Source of the DNA: Methanoculleus receptaculi
Lineage (GTDB): Archaea > Halobacteriota > Methanomicrobia > Methanomicrobiales > Methanoculleaceae
NCBI RefSeq assembly: GCF_033472595.1
Contig: NZ_CP137642.1
Location: 310,001 to 374,000 of the forward strand
DNA: 64,000 nucleotides
Reading direction: 5' to 3'
Part shown: piece by piece, positions 52,659 through 61,490 of the stretch
Position numbering within the stretch: position 1 is the first letter of the stretch
Layout: each line of letters opens with the position of its first letter
Program-made: the position numbers and the translations under genes
The notes under the pieces: generated by a model
Database searches by the model: none
Seen by the model: the letters and a program-made list of their open reading frames with translations, nothing else
Told to the model about the DNA's origin: nothing

Positions 52659-54458
52659 TCAGGGGATGGCCACCCCGTCCTCCCCTATGCCGAGTTCGCG
52701 GAGTTTCTCGGGCGTGGGACGCCCCTCCCGGTCCCATCCCCTGACCTGGTAATACTCATCCAGGAGTGGCTCGCGTTCCCAGACCCGGCCGCTCGGAGCG
52801 CCTTCGGTGAGCGGCTCCCTGAGAAGCCTTGGCGGCAGCGTATCGTCCTCCCGGCTGCACCCTGCTTTCAGGTTGAAGATCTTCTGGATGTTCCAGATCC
52901 GTTCACCTATCCGGAGCACCTCCGCGGCATCGATATCGTAACCGGTGACCGCCGAGACCATCGCCCCATAATCTGCCGCACCGAGCGGGAAAGAGGTAAA
53001 GAGGCAGCTACCCGAAGAGTCGATGAAAGCCGTGAGGTCCTGGAACGTCTTTGTCCAGACCGCCTTCCCCTCACTTGAGTAAGGATCGAGTTTCTCCGGA
53101 GATCCCAGCACCTCCGGGGCGATCAGGTAGGCATAGACGTGGTCACCGCCCCTGACTGAGGTCGCGTAGGCAAGGCCGTGCCCCTGCAGCCCCCGGGGGT
53201 CGTAGGCCGGGAGTTCCTGCCGCTTGACACTCATTGAGAGTTCCGGGTGCCCGTGTTTTCTCGCGAACCGGAACGAGCCTTCGGCAAGTTCGTCGCCGAT
53301 ACCCTCGCGGCAACCTATCCTCTGGACAAGGTCGAGCATCAGTTCCGCGTCGCCGAACCGGATCTCATCCTGGATGTAGCCCCTTTCCGAGAGTTCCATG
53401 GCGCATGCGATCGTCGATCCGGTAGAGATCGTGTCAAGCCCGAGATCGTTGCAGAGGTTGTTTGCCTCCACAACGGCAGCCAGGTCGTCGATCCCGCAGT
53501 CCGGGCCGAACGCCCAGATAGTCTCGTACTCGGGCCCGGCCGTCCGCTTCCCCTCAACCTCGACGTCGCGGCCGCACCGGATGATACAGCCATGGCACCC
53601 CATCTTCCCGACAAGGATGCTTTCGGCCATCCGCTCGCCAGAGACCTTCTCCGCGGCAGGGAAATGCGCTGTCTGGAAGTTCCTGGTCGGCAGGATGTAG
53701 TTCTCGTTGATGATGTTGACAAGGACGGCGGTCCCGAAACCCGGCAGCCCCTCGCCCGAGATGGGGTTCTCGCGGATCCTATCCGCTATCTCTCTCTTCA
53801 GGGCGGTGAAACGGTCGTGGTCGGCGACGGTGATCCGGCTGTTTCCGCTTGCGGTGACGGCTTTCAGGTTCTTCGACCCCATCACCGCACCGAGACCTCC
53901 GCGCCCAGCGGCCCGCGAGGTCTCGTTGATGATGGCGGCGAACCGGACGAGGCGTTCACCGGCGGGGCCTATACAGGCCACGCTGAGAGCGGGATCGCCC
54001 ATCTCTTTCTGGAGAGCTGCGGTGGCCTCGCCAGTCGTCATCCCCCAGAGGTCAGATGCGTCCCGGATCCAGGCTTCTCCATCATCGATGTGGATGTAGA
54101 CCGGCTTATCTGCCCGACCATGGATCACGATTGCATCGTAGCCGGCGTGTTTCAGGCTGGTGCCAAACTTTCCGCCGGAGTTCGAGCTGCTCAGCGTCCC
54201 GGTCAGTGGAGATTTTGCTATGACACCGTAGCGCGACCCCACCGGAAGACCGCTGCCGGCAAGCGGCCCGGTGGCGATCACCAGGACGTTCTCCGGGCTG
54301 AGCGGGTCGATGCCAGGGTCGACCAGATCCTGGAGGATCCGGACGCCGAGCCCTCTCCCTCCGATGTATGCCCGTCTCCATCCCTCTGGAAACGGTTCCT
54401 CTCTCATCTCCCCGGTCTCCAGGTTGGCGTGGAGGATCTTCTCTGCGTATCCGTTCAT
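52659..54458 (-). CDS. Tungsten-dependent aldehyde:ferredoxin oxidoreductase
   Basis: A 599-residue AOR family enzyme oxidising aldehydes to acids with ferredoxin. The N-terminal domain has YIGGRGLGVRILQDLVDPG near residue 30 and TGTLSSSNSGGKFGTSLKHA near 88. CHGCIIRC near residue 285 holds three of the four cluster cysteines, and the fourth is likely in the C-terminal DSSGSCLFTS. Tungstopterin ligands are in the two AxxDxxG-like regions. The length is normal. It diverges from a MoaD-like gene, fitting a shared need for the pterin cofactor. Confidence 0.92.
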   Translation of the reverse strand: MNGYAEKILHANLETGEMREEPFPEGWRRAYIGGRGLGVRILQDLVDPGIDPLSPENVLVIATGPLAGSGLPVGSRYGVIAKSPLTGTLSSSNSGGKFGTSLKHAGYDAIVIHGRADKPVYIHIDDGEAWIRDASDLWGMTTGEATAALQKEMGDPALSVACIGPAGERLVRFAAIINETSRAAGRGGLGAVMGSKNLKAVTASGNSRITVADHDRFTALKREIADRIRENPISGEGLPGFGTAVLVNIINENYILPTRNFQTAHFPAAEKVSGERMAESILVGKMGCHGCIIRCGRDVEVEGKRTAGPEYETIWAFGPDCGIDDLAAVVEANNLCNDLGLDTISTGSTIACAMELSERGYIQDEIRFGDAELMLDLVQRIGCREGIGDELAEGSFRFARKHGHPELSMSVKRQELPAYDPRGLQGHGLAYATSVRGGDHVYAYLIAPEVLGSPEKLDPYSSEGKAVWTKTFQDLTAFIDSSGSCLFTSFPLGAADYGAMVSAVTGYDIDAAEVLRIGERIWNIQKIFNLKAGCSREDDTLPPRLLREPLTEGAPSGRVWEREPLLDEYYQVRGWDREGRPTPEKLRELGIGEDGVAIP

Positions 54459-54664
54459 GGGTTTTCACAAACCCAGATGACTCTTTACAGGGATATAAGG
54501 CTGCTGGACGCGGAAAAGGGTTAACTCTTGCATGAAAGAAATGAGATCTTTCACACCTGGCTAGCGGGAGCGATACCGATAAGACCAATGGATCTTCTAC
54601 CACCATTGTAAAGCAGGGGAGTGGATCTGGTTTGCAGACTACGGGAGAGGGAGGCACCATAACC

Positions 54665-54937
54665 GTGAGGGTCAGGACGTTTGCAATGCTCAGGAAGGCC
54701 CTCCCGGCGGAGGAGGATCTCGTCCTGCCAGCAGGATCGAATCTCGGCGATCTGCTCGATCAACTCACCGCCAGGTGTCCCGGGGCCGCGGATCTTATAT
54801 TCGCCCCCGAAGGCGGGCTCAGGCGGTACATCAACATCCTGAAGAACGGCAGGAACATCCATTTCAGTGGGGGTCTCGAGACACCGCTTGAGGACGGCGA
54901 TACAGTTGCCATATTCCCGCCCGCCGGTGGCGGGTAG
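54665..54937 (+). CDS. MoaD/ThiS-family sulfur carrier
   Basis: A 90-residue ubiquitin-like sulfur carrier. The beta-grasp pattern (VRVRTFAMLRKALPAEED, then GDLLDQLTARCPGAADLIF) ends in AIFPPAGGG, with the C-terminal Gly-Gly used for thiocarboxylate formation; the extra Gly may be trimmed or tolerated. GTG 54665 is preferred over TTG 54632 because GGGAGG precedes it by nine bases. It probably gives sulfur to the molybdopterin/tungstopterin of the divergent aldehyde oxidoreductase. Confidence 0.85.
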   Translation: MRVRTFAMLRKALPAEEDLVLPAGSNLGDLLDQLTARCPGAADLIFAPEGGLRRYINILKNGRNIHFSGGLETPLEDGDTVAIFPPAGGG

Positions 54938-55065
54938 ACTATATTCGAAGCACCACCCTGGCGGCAGAACTGGAAAAATTGCCAGCACCTATACCTTTTT
55001 GTTGCATTTGACGCTAACAATATAAGGTACTTTTAGACCCTTTTCACGAAGAGAGGATACCTGGC

Positions 55066-55968
55066 ATGACTCAGACAAACGAACCCACTAACGAGACCTG
55101 CGCGGGAAACTGCACCGCCTGCCCGTCCGCGACGAAGTGCGACGACCCGAGGAACACTGCCGAACCAAAGGGTCTCCCTCCGAAAGCCGAGATCAGCGTC
55201 AAGCACGTCGTCCTGGTCCTCTCCGGGAAGGGCGGTGTCGGGAAGAGCACGGTCTCGGCAAACCTCGCCTACGCACTTGCCAACCGCGGCTATGCCACAG
55301 GGCTTATCGACCTTGATATTCACGGTCCGGACATCCCGAAGATGCTCGGGATCGAAGATGCCAGACTTCAGTCTTACGATGGTAAGGTCATCGAGCCAGT
55401 CAGGGTCACCGGAAACCTGGCAGTTGTTTCGATGGCATTCCTGCTTCCTGAGCGCAACACTCCCGTGATCTGGCGCGGCCCGATGAAGATGACGGTCATC
55501 CGGCAGTTCCTCGAGGACGTCAACTGGGGCGACCTTGACTACCTGATCGTCGACCTCCCACCGGGAACCGGTGATGAGGCGCTCACCATCGCCCAGCTCG
55601 CCCCGAACATAGCCGGCGCGGTCATCGTCACCACGCCGCAGGACGTTGCGATCCTTGACTCGAGCAAGGCGGTCGAGTTTGTTAAGAAACTCGAACTTCC
55701 GGTGCTCGGGATAGTCGAGAACATGAGCGGATTTGTCTGCCCCCACTGCAAGGCGGAGATAGATATCTTTGGCAGGGGTGGCGGGAAGAGAGAGGCGGAG
55801 AACCTGGGTGTGCCTTTCCTCGGGTCCATCCCACTGGATCTGGAAATGCGACAGGCGGCAGACGAGGGAAGACCGTTTATCATCCGCAGGACCGGCGCGG
55901 CAGAGAGCCCGACCTGGAAGAGTTTTGATGCCATCATGCAGTCTCTGGTCGACCAGATCGGCGATTAA
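55066..55968 (+). CDS. Mrp/NBP35-type iron-sulfur cluster carrier ATPase
   Basis: A 300-residue P-loop protein. The deviant Walker A GKGGVGKST is near residue 54. An N-terminal Cys cluster (CAGNCTACPSATKC) resembles Nbp35, and CPHC near residue 225 is the cluster-binding CxxC. The protein binds and hands over Fe-S clusters. ATG 55066 follows GAGAGGA. The small gene at 55970 follows after one base, so they form a pair. Fe-S supply would suit the oxidoreductases nearby. Confidence 0.92.
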   Translation: MTQTNEPTNETCAGNCTACPSATKCDDPRNTAEPKGLPPKAEISVKHVVLVLSGKGGVGKSTVSANLAYALANRGYATGLIDLDIHGPDIPKMLGIEDARLQSYDGKVIEPVRVTGNLAVVSMAFLLPERNTPVIWRGPMKMTVIRQFLEDVNWGDLDYLIVDLPPGTGDEALTIAQLAPNIAGAVIVTTPQDVAILDSSKAVEFVKKLELPVLGIVENMSGFVCPHCKAEIDIFGRGGGKREAENLGVPFLGSIPLDLEMRQAADEGRPFIIRRTGAAESPTWKSFDAIMQSLVDQIGD

Positions 55969-55969
55969 G

Positions 55970-56281
55970 ATGGATTACTCGAGGGTTCTCGCTGGACGGG
56001 AGGCTCCTCTCCCGATCTTTGCGCAGATTGTTGAGGCGCTCGAGGAGTTTGAGGAGTTCCCCTTCCTGCTCGAACCAATCTACCGCGAGGCCTCAAAACT
56101 CGAGGAGGAAGATCTCGACCGTCTCCGGTTCGGTCTTCTCCGCCTCCAGGTATACGCTGATATCCACCGTTACGAAGATGTGGAGGTGGCGCAGCGGATG
56201 AAGTATGTGGGCACAACTCTTGAGGGGCTTCTCTTTGGCAGGCTTCTCCTGGAGGGAGAGGTTGAGATGCAGCAGTGCTGA
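55970..56281 (+). CDS. Small acidic helical protein coupled to Mrp
   Basis: A 103-residue acidic protein made of helices (IFAQIVEALEEFEEFPFLLE, ASKLEEEDLDRLRFGLLRLQ). No domain recognised. It begins one base after the Mrp stop, so it is translationally linked; a role with Mrp is possible but not shown. Confidence 0.65.
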   Translation: MDYSRVLAGREAPLPIFAQIVEALEEFEEFPFLLEPIYREASKLEEEDLDRLRFGLLRLQVYADIHRYEDVEVAQRMKYVGTTLEGLLFGRLLLEGEVEMQQC

Positions 56282-56878
56282 CGACCCGAGACTCCCGGCA
56301 CTTGAAGTAACCCCAGACATCCTTTATCAGTCGGGGCAATCAAACCAGTAACTTCTGGCTGTGCCCTGGTTTGATGGCCACCGCGGGTGGTTTCGGGGGC
56401 GAGAAAGGATTTTCATCTTGGGTTCCCGGCTGGATACACATAGATCTCATCTGCGCCCCCGGCAAAGGTTTGGTTTGAGGGGGCGGGAGGAGGCCGCGGT
56501 AGCGGCCGGACGGCGGGGGGTGGTCGACGAAAGATGTTTAGTAGAGGGTGTGTAGAGACAGGGAGTGGACGTTTCCGTTCCATTTCCCGGCACACCCCCC
56601 GGATGGCGATTCCTCCCTCGATACACTATTATGGCGCGGGTTTTCGCATGAAAATACAATCGAGATCGGAAACGGTGTCCGCAGGCTGTTGCGTTCCAGA
56701 CGCGACATACCAGCGGCGATCGCACCCCGGTGTTTCTCATCAGTTGAGACAGTAGCCGCCTCTCGGCCTCATAGCGGTTTTCATCAGAACGCATAAAAAA
56801 CCACATGATGCCCACAAGGCCACATGCATACCAGATGAAGATATCTAGAGGGCCATTTTCATACGAAAAAAAGAGTTT
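56282..56878. other. Long intergenic region downstream of glnA
   Basis: About 600 bases. On the minus strand, a frame reads IFIWYACGLVGIMWFF and continues MRSDENRYEAERRLLS (about 56845-56700), like a small membrane protein, but it has no clear start and loses character farther on. It could be a remnant gene. G-rich runs (56480-56525) carry no recognised element. Confidence 0.35.
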
Positions 56879-58207
56879 TCAGTATGTCGCCAGGTACCGG
56901 TCAAGTTCCCAGGGGTGGACCGCTGTCCTGTATGCGTCCCACTCGGCGTTGGTGACGCTCGTTAAGGCTTCCAGAACGTGAGGGCCAAGAGCCTCACAGA
57001 TCAGGTCGTCGGCGAGCAGCGCCTGGTGCGCTTCATAGAGATCGCATGGCAGAGTATCGATCCCGGCATAACCCCGCTCAGCGGATGTCATCTGGTAGAT
57101 GTTCTTATCAACACCGTTAGGGGGTTCGATCTTGTTGCGCACACCATCCATCCCGGCCGCGAGCATCGCGGCGAAGGCGAGGTAGGGGTTGCAGGTAGGA
57201 TCGGGGCTGCGGAACTCGACCCTGGTGCTGTTGCCGCGCGGCGCCGGAACCCGGACCAGGGCCGACCGGTTGCTTGCGCTCCAGCTGACATAGCATGGCG
57301 CCTCGTAGCCCGGGACGAGCCTCTTGTATGAGTTGATCGTCGGGTTCGCGAGCCGGGTGATGGCACGGGCATGTTTTAGCAGCCCGCCGATGAAGTGGAG
57401 ACAGGTCTCTGAGATCTGGATTGGAGCGTCCGGGTCAAAGAACGCGTTTACCCCATCTTTGGCAAGCGAGCAGTTGGTGTGCATCCCGCTCCCGCAGATG
57501 CCGTGTATGGGCTTTGCCATGAAAGAGGCGTGCAGGCCGCGCATCAGCGCAATCGTCTTTGCGGCGAACTTGAATGTGATGACGTTGTCCGCCGTGTGGA
57601 GCGCGTCGCTGTACTTGAAGTCGATCTCGTGCTGGCTCTCGGCGACCTCGTGGTGCGAGGCCTCGATCTCGAACCCCATCTCGGTGAGTGCGAGGATTAT
57701 CTCGCGCCTGACATCCTCGGCAAGGTCGGTCGGCGCGAGGTCGAAGTAGCCCCCGACATCCTGGAACCGCGTGGTCGGCCGGCCATCGATCATCTTGAAG
57801 AGGAAGAACTCCAGTTCCGGGCCGGTGTTGAAGACGAAACCGTCCTTTGCGGCGTCCTCCATCGCCCGCCGGAGCACGTAGCGCGGGTCACCCTCAAACG
57901 GTCTGCCGCTGGCCTTGTAGACATCGCAGATGAAACGCGCCTCCGCGTAATCCTCTGGCTGCCAGGGCAGCAGGGTGTAGGTTGAGAGGTCTGGTTTGAG
58001 GATCATGTCGGACTCCTCTATCCTGACGAACCCCTCAATCGACGACCCGTCAAACCCTATACCGCCGGTCAGCGCCTTCTCGGCCTGTTTTATCGGGATC
58101 GCCACGTTCTTGGGCATGCCCAGGAGGTCGGTAAACTGCAGGCGGAGGAATCGGACGTTATCCTGCTCGATGCGCTCGAGCATCGCTGAAGTGGCATCAC
58201 GGGACAT
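56879..58207 (-). CDS. glnA: Glutamine synthetase (type I)
   Basis: A 442-residue enzyme joining ammonia to glutamate with ATP. IGFDGSSIEGFVRIEESDM near residue 50, GPELEFFLF near 127, CGSGMHTNCSLAKDG near 242, NRSALVRVPAPRGNSTRVEF near 317 and ANPTINSYKRLVPGYEAP are conserved. The length and lack of the adenylylation loop fit the type I-alpha of archaea. ATG 58207. The divergent upstream gap may hold its promoter with nitrogen control; no operator is certain. Confidence 0.95.
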   Translation of the reverse strand: MSRDATSAMLERIEQDNVRFLRLQFTDLLGMPKNVAIPIKQAEKALTGGIGFDGSSIEGFVRIEESDMILKPDLSTYTLLPWQPEDYAEARFICDVYKASGRPFEGDPRYVLRRAMEDAAKDGFVFNTGPELEFFLFKMIDGRPTTRFQDVGGYFDLAPTDLAEDVRREIILALTEMGFEIEASHHEVAESQHEIDFKYSDALHTADNVITFKFAAKTIALMRGLHASFMAKPIHGICGSGMHTNCSLAKDGVNAFFDPDAPIQISETCLHFIGGLLKHARAITRLANPTINSYKRLVPGYEAPCYVSWSASNRSALVRVPAPRGNSTRVEFRSPDPTCNPYLAFAAMLAAGMDGVRNKIEPPNGVDKNIYQMTSAERGYAGIDTLPCDLYEAHQALLADDLICEALGPHVLEALTSVTNAEWDAYRTAVHPWELDRYLATY

Positions 58208-58622
58208 GTGGAAATCAACTTCTACCCGATGGAGTAAATACCTGTTGACTCCACAGCACAACGAAGAGAATGGTATCAGCCGGTGGCAGGGAGATCGTCA
58301 GGATCGCCCCCCTTTGACCCTTTCAGGTCTCAACCAAGTCCCCAGCGTCATCATCTCCCGCAAAAATCCGTGCCGCCCTCTGAGAGGTTTACCAGACCTG
58401 GTTACAGCAGCCAGATGATATTGTTCGATAGCCTCCTGCTGGAGCGCAGCGGTTCAGGGTGTGATCAAATTAAATAGATCTAATAACAATATACTTGTGT
58501 TACACACCGGCCACCGCTCCCCTCCTGCGGCTCCGCAGGATAATGCTCCGGCATGTGGGTGATGGGCGGCCGTGGGATCTGTAACGTCACCGGCAAAGAC
58601 ACAACCGGAGGTAAGGTTAAGA
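58208..58622. other. Divergent intergenic region between glnA and a small gene
   Basis: About 415 bases. An AT-rich stretch at 58466-58498 (AATTAAATAGATCTAATAAC followed by AATATA) may be promoter DNA. No gene or recognised operator is seen. Confidence 0.4.
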
Positions 58623-58991
58623 ATGGCACGTTATTATGGATACTCTCCGAAAGGCACCGTGAATAGTGCCGTGGACTCATTTGAATCGAGAACGCAGATT
58701 CCTGGCCCCGGCGGGATGCTGTTAGGGACGGTCTACGTGGACATAAGCGACGAAGAGTGGGCTGTTGCAATCGCTTATGGCAGAGCGCACCACCCCGGCA
58801 TTCGGGGTCCCGAACCCGTCTATGAGGTCAGGTACACCTACCGGCCGGAAGGGGAAGGCGCGATAAAGAGGCTTGACACGCGGAAGGGTACTCCGTCCAC
58901 CGTTACGGTCGGCCCCCTCCCCTCGGTGGACGAGTTTGTGGTCATGACTCTTGACTACGAGAAGAAGCAGATCGGCGGAACGGGCCTGTAA
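58623..58991 (+). CDS. Hypothetical protein
   Basis: A 122-residue soluble, strand-rich protein from ATG 58623, preceded by GGAGGT at about 10-15 bases. MLLGTVYVDISDEEWAVAIA and YEVRYTYRPEGEGAIKRLD form regular strands. I recognise no domain. It is not in an obvious operon. Confidence 0.6.
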   Translation: MARYYGYSPKGTVNSAVDSFESRTQIPGPGGMLLGTVYVDISDEEWAVAIAYGRAHHPGIRGPEPVYEVRYTYRPEGEGAIKRLDTRKGTPSTVTVGPLPSVDEFVVMTLDYEKKQIGGTGL

Positions 58992-59097
58992 AGCAATCTC
59001 CTGCGCGGCATAGGCGGCGCACCCTCGAGGATCATGGCGTCTTCGGGGTGTGACCGCTCTGGAGAACCCGCAGGTTCGGGACGGTGGGGAGAGTCCC

Positions 59098-60474
59098 TCA
59101 CCTCCGTGTTGCCATCCTCTTTATCCTGGCAAGAGGCGATGCGCGGTCCAGGAACCGTGAGAGGAAGACGGCAAACTCCTCGTCCCAGCACTCAGCGTCG
59201 GTCCCCACACTCCACCCCTCTTCCATAGAGCGCCGGACGTGCTTTCCAAGCGCGATGTCAAGGATGACGTTTGACCGCAGCAGATCGATGGCCCGGGTAA
59301 ACCTGCGGCCCACCTCAACCACGTATCGCCCCTCCTCGATGTATGGCCCGGCAAAGACCTCTCTCCTTACATACTTCTCCAGGAACTTCCGGGAGTTCTC
59401 CCTCGACCAGAGCGGCGGGCCGATATGCCTGCGCATAACCGGCACGGTTTCTGCCATCAGTTCAAAGAGCAGCATGCACCGCTTCTCCCTCATGCAGACG
59501 TCGGTACGGTTCACCGGAAACCCGCTCCTCTCCAGGAGGTCGCGTATGGACTCGGCAGATTTCCGTAGTTGAGGCACCACCGTATCAGGGGTGAGATCGG
59601 GTGTTTTGAAGGTGATAGAATATAGGTAGGTCCCCCTGGCAGAGAGGAGGCGGGAGAAGACCACCGGGGTTAGCGCCGGTGCGGGCGGGCGGCAGAAGAA
59701 CGCCTCCGAGGGCTCCTCGAGGTAACCGCGTGCAACCTCCACAAATTCAAACATCCGCGAGAGCGATAGCGCCGCCGCGACGTTCCTCTCCGGGTCGACC
59801 GGATCGATCACCACAAGCGGATCGTCAAACTCCTTCGTCCCGTGCCCCTCGATATCTATCACCTCCCCCGGTTTCCAGCTGGCTGCGGCTTCGAGGAGAG
59901 GGTGGAACCCGCCGTAGTAGATCGTCAGGATCTCGCAGAGATAACCGGAGAACCCGCCTGTCATATGGTCCGAACCGTAGACCCCGCTGGCCTTTGCAAA
60001 CTGCTTTAATAGGAGGACGTCGTCGACGTAACCATCGATATGAGCAAGGACATAGCGTGTATGGAACGGCGTCCGGTCAACGGCGCTCTTGATCTCGGTG
60101 GCGCTCGCCACTGCGTAGCAGGGGACGAGATCGATATCCAGAGAGTCTATCGTTGCGTTGAGATACGGGTGTTCTGCGTACTTCTCGCGCCACGTTGCGC
60201 CGAACTCTTCCGCGATCCGGCGCGCGAGCGATAGCCCCTCATCCTGCAGTTCCTGGCGGGAGAGGGAGGTGTCAAAGAGAATGAAGATGTCCAGGTCACG
60301 GTCACCCCGGACGAAGGTATCCCTGGCGACCGAACCCACCATCATCGCTTTCGCCTTCCCCGACCGTTCAACCGCCTCGATCAGGCGCTCTCCCATCGCC
60401 CGGATGTAGGTCCGCTCCTCAGGTGTTGGACGGATCCTCCTGAGCACCTCCTCTTCACAGGGGAACCGCGTCAA
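59098..60474 (-). CDS. cca: CCA-adding tRNA nucleotidyltransferase (archaeal class I)
   Basis: A 458-residue enzyme completing tRNA 3' ends. The nucleotidyltransferase motif GSVARDTFVRGDRDLDIF near residue 47 has the DxD metal residues, and DSLDIDLVPCYAV near 110 the third Asp. The central SDHMTGGFSGYLCEIL near 168 is typical of archaeal CCA enzymes. The start at 60474 overlaps the end of thpR by four bases, so the two RNA enzymes are co-translated. Confidence 0.94.
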   Translation of the reverse strand: MTRFPCEEEVLRRIRPTPEERTYIRAMGERLIEAVERSGKAKAMMVGSVARDTFVRGDRDLDIFILFDTSLSRQELQDEGLSLARRIAEEFGATWREKYAEHPYLNATIDSLDIDLVPCYAVASATEIKSAVDRTPFHTRYVLAHIDGYVDDVLLLKQFAKASGVYGSDHMTGGFSGYLCEILTIYYGGFHPLLEAAASWKPGEVIDIEGHGTKEFDDPLVVIDPVDPERNVAAALSLSRMFEFVEVARGYLEEPSEAFFCRPPAPALTPVVFSRLLSARGTYLYSITFKTPDLTPDTVVPQLRKSAESIRDLLERSGFPVNRTDVCMREKRCMLLFELMAETVPVMRRHIGPPLWSRENSRKFLEKYVRREVFAGPYIEEGRYVVEVGRRFTRAIDLLRSNVILDIALGKHVRRSMEEGWSVGTDAECWDEEFAVFLSRFLDRASPLARIKRMATRR

Positions 60475-61013
60475 AGCGTGACCTCCGCAAGGTCATCGTA
60501 GATCGGACCACCGGATGTCAGCGTGCTCTTCTTGAGTTTTATGGCGCTCACCAGACACCTGCCGAGCGGTTCGCGGGGTATACGACGCTCCACCTCCTTT
60601 GGGAGCGCGGGGTGGAGATCTTTTACACGTGCAAGTGTTACATGGGGACGGAATGGACGCTTCTCCCTGGGGAACCCGAGCGGCTCGAGGAGGTCGTCCA
60701 CCTGCCGTGCGAGGGCAGCGCTCTCCCCTGAGTCGGTGACGTCGCACCAGATCACCCGCGGTCTCCGCGGGTGGTTGCAGACAGCATAACCGAGAGTTAT
60801 CTCAAAGGGTTCGGCGTTCGTCGCCCGGAGCGCCCCGATGATCGGCTCGATCTGCGCCTGATCGACCTCTCCAAGGAACTTGAGCGTAATATGGAGATTT
60901 TCGGGCTCGACTATGGCGAGTCGGCCGGGGGCCTCTCTCAGGATCTCCAGCGACTGGCGTGCGCTTTCGCGGATCTCCTCCGTCAGATCGATTGCAACGA
61001 ACGTCCTGACCAT
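60471..61013 (-). CDS. thpR: RNA 2',3'-cyclic phosphodiesterase (ThpR/LigT)
   Basis: A 180-residue 2H phosphoesterase. The two HxTx motifs are HITLKFLGEV near residue 43 and HVTLARVKD near 127. It opens 2',3'-cyclic phosphates to 2'-phosphate in RNA processing. It is upstream of cca with a 4-base overlap, a common archaeal pair. ATG 61013 (MVRTFVAIDL). Confidence 0.93.
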   Translation of the reverse strand: MVRTFVAIDLTEEIRESARQSLEILREAPGRLAIVEPENLHITLKFLGEVDQAQIEPIIGALRATNAEPFEITLGYAVCNHPRRPRVIWCDVTDSGESAALARQVDDLLEPLGFPREKRPFRPHVTLARVKDLHPALPKEVERRIPREPLGRCLVSAIKLKKSTLTSGGPIYDDLAEVTL

Positions 61014-61220
61014 ACTATACCGTATTATCTTGCCTCACCATACAAAAGGTGATTGCCTATCCCTGCAAAACCAGCTTGAAGGAGGATGGGAGGCTGCAAG
61101 TCCACCGGCGTTCAGGATACCGGGTTTTGCCGTCCCACCAGCACTGCTCCGAAATGAATGATACCTGTTATAACACTCCAGAACGAACCTATAATGACCG
61201 AATGATCCGGGGGTATCATC

Positions 61221-61490
61221 ATTTCCAATACAACGCAATTCATCGTATATACACTGGAATCCTGCCCGAATTGCGAGATCCTGAAAGAGTTTCTGGCCTC
61301 GAGAGGCGTGCCCTTCATCGAGTGCGACATGGCATCCGCTGAAGCGCTGACCGAGCTTCGCATGAACGGGGTATTCGTTCAGGAGGCGCCGGTGCTGCAG
61401 AAAGGTGACGCTTTCTATACGTCAGCCGACCTATTTCCCGGGGGTGTCTTCCAGGAAGACCTGGTTGCCGGTCTGATCGCGGAGGTATGA
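61221..61490 (+). CDS. NrdH-like glutaredoxin, apparent ATT start
   Basis: An 89-residue glutaredoxin. TTQFIVYTLESCPNCEILKE contains the CPNC redox site near residue 14, and YTSADLFPGGVFQEDLVAGL ends the protein. No ATG, GTG or TTG precedes the redox motif after the in-frame TGA at 61203. The first usable codons are ATC/ATT at 61218-61223, with GGGGG at 61209-61213. I place the start at ATT 61221. It overlaps the nrdD start and so likely reduces this anaerobic ribonucleotide reductase. Confidence 0.75.
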   Translation: MSNTTQFIVYTLESCPNCEILKEFLASRGVPFIECDMASAEALTELRMNGVFVQEAPVLQKGDAFYTSADLFPGGVFQEDLVAGLIAEV

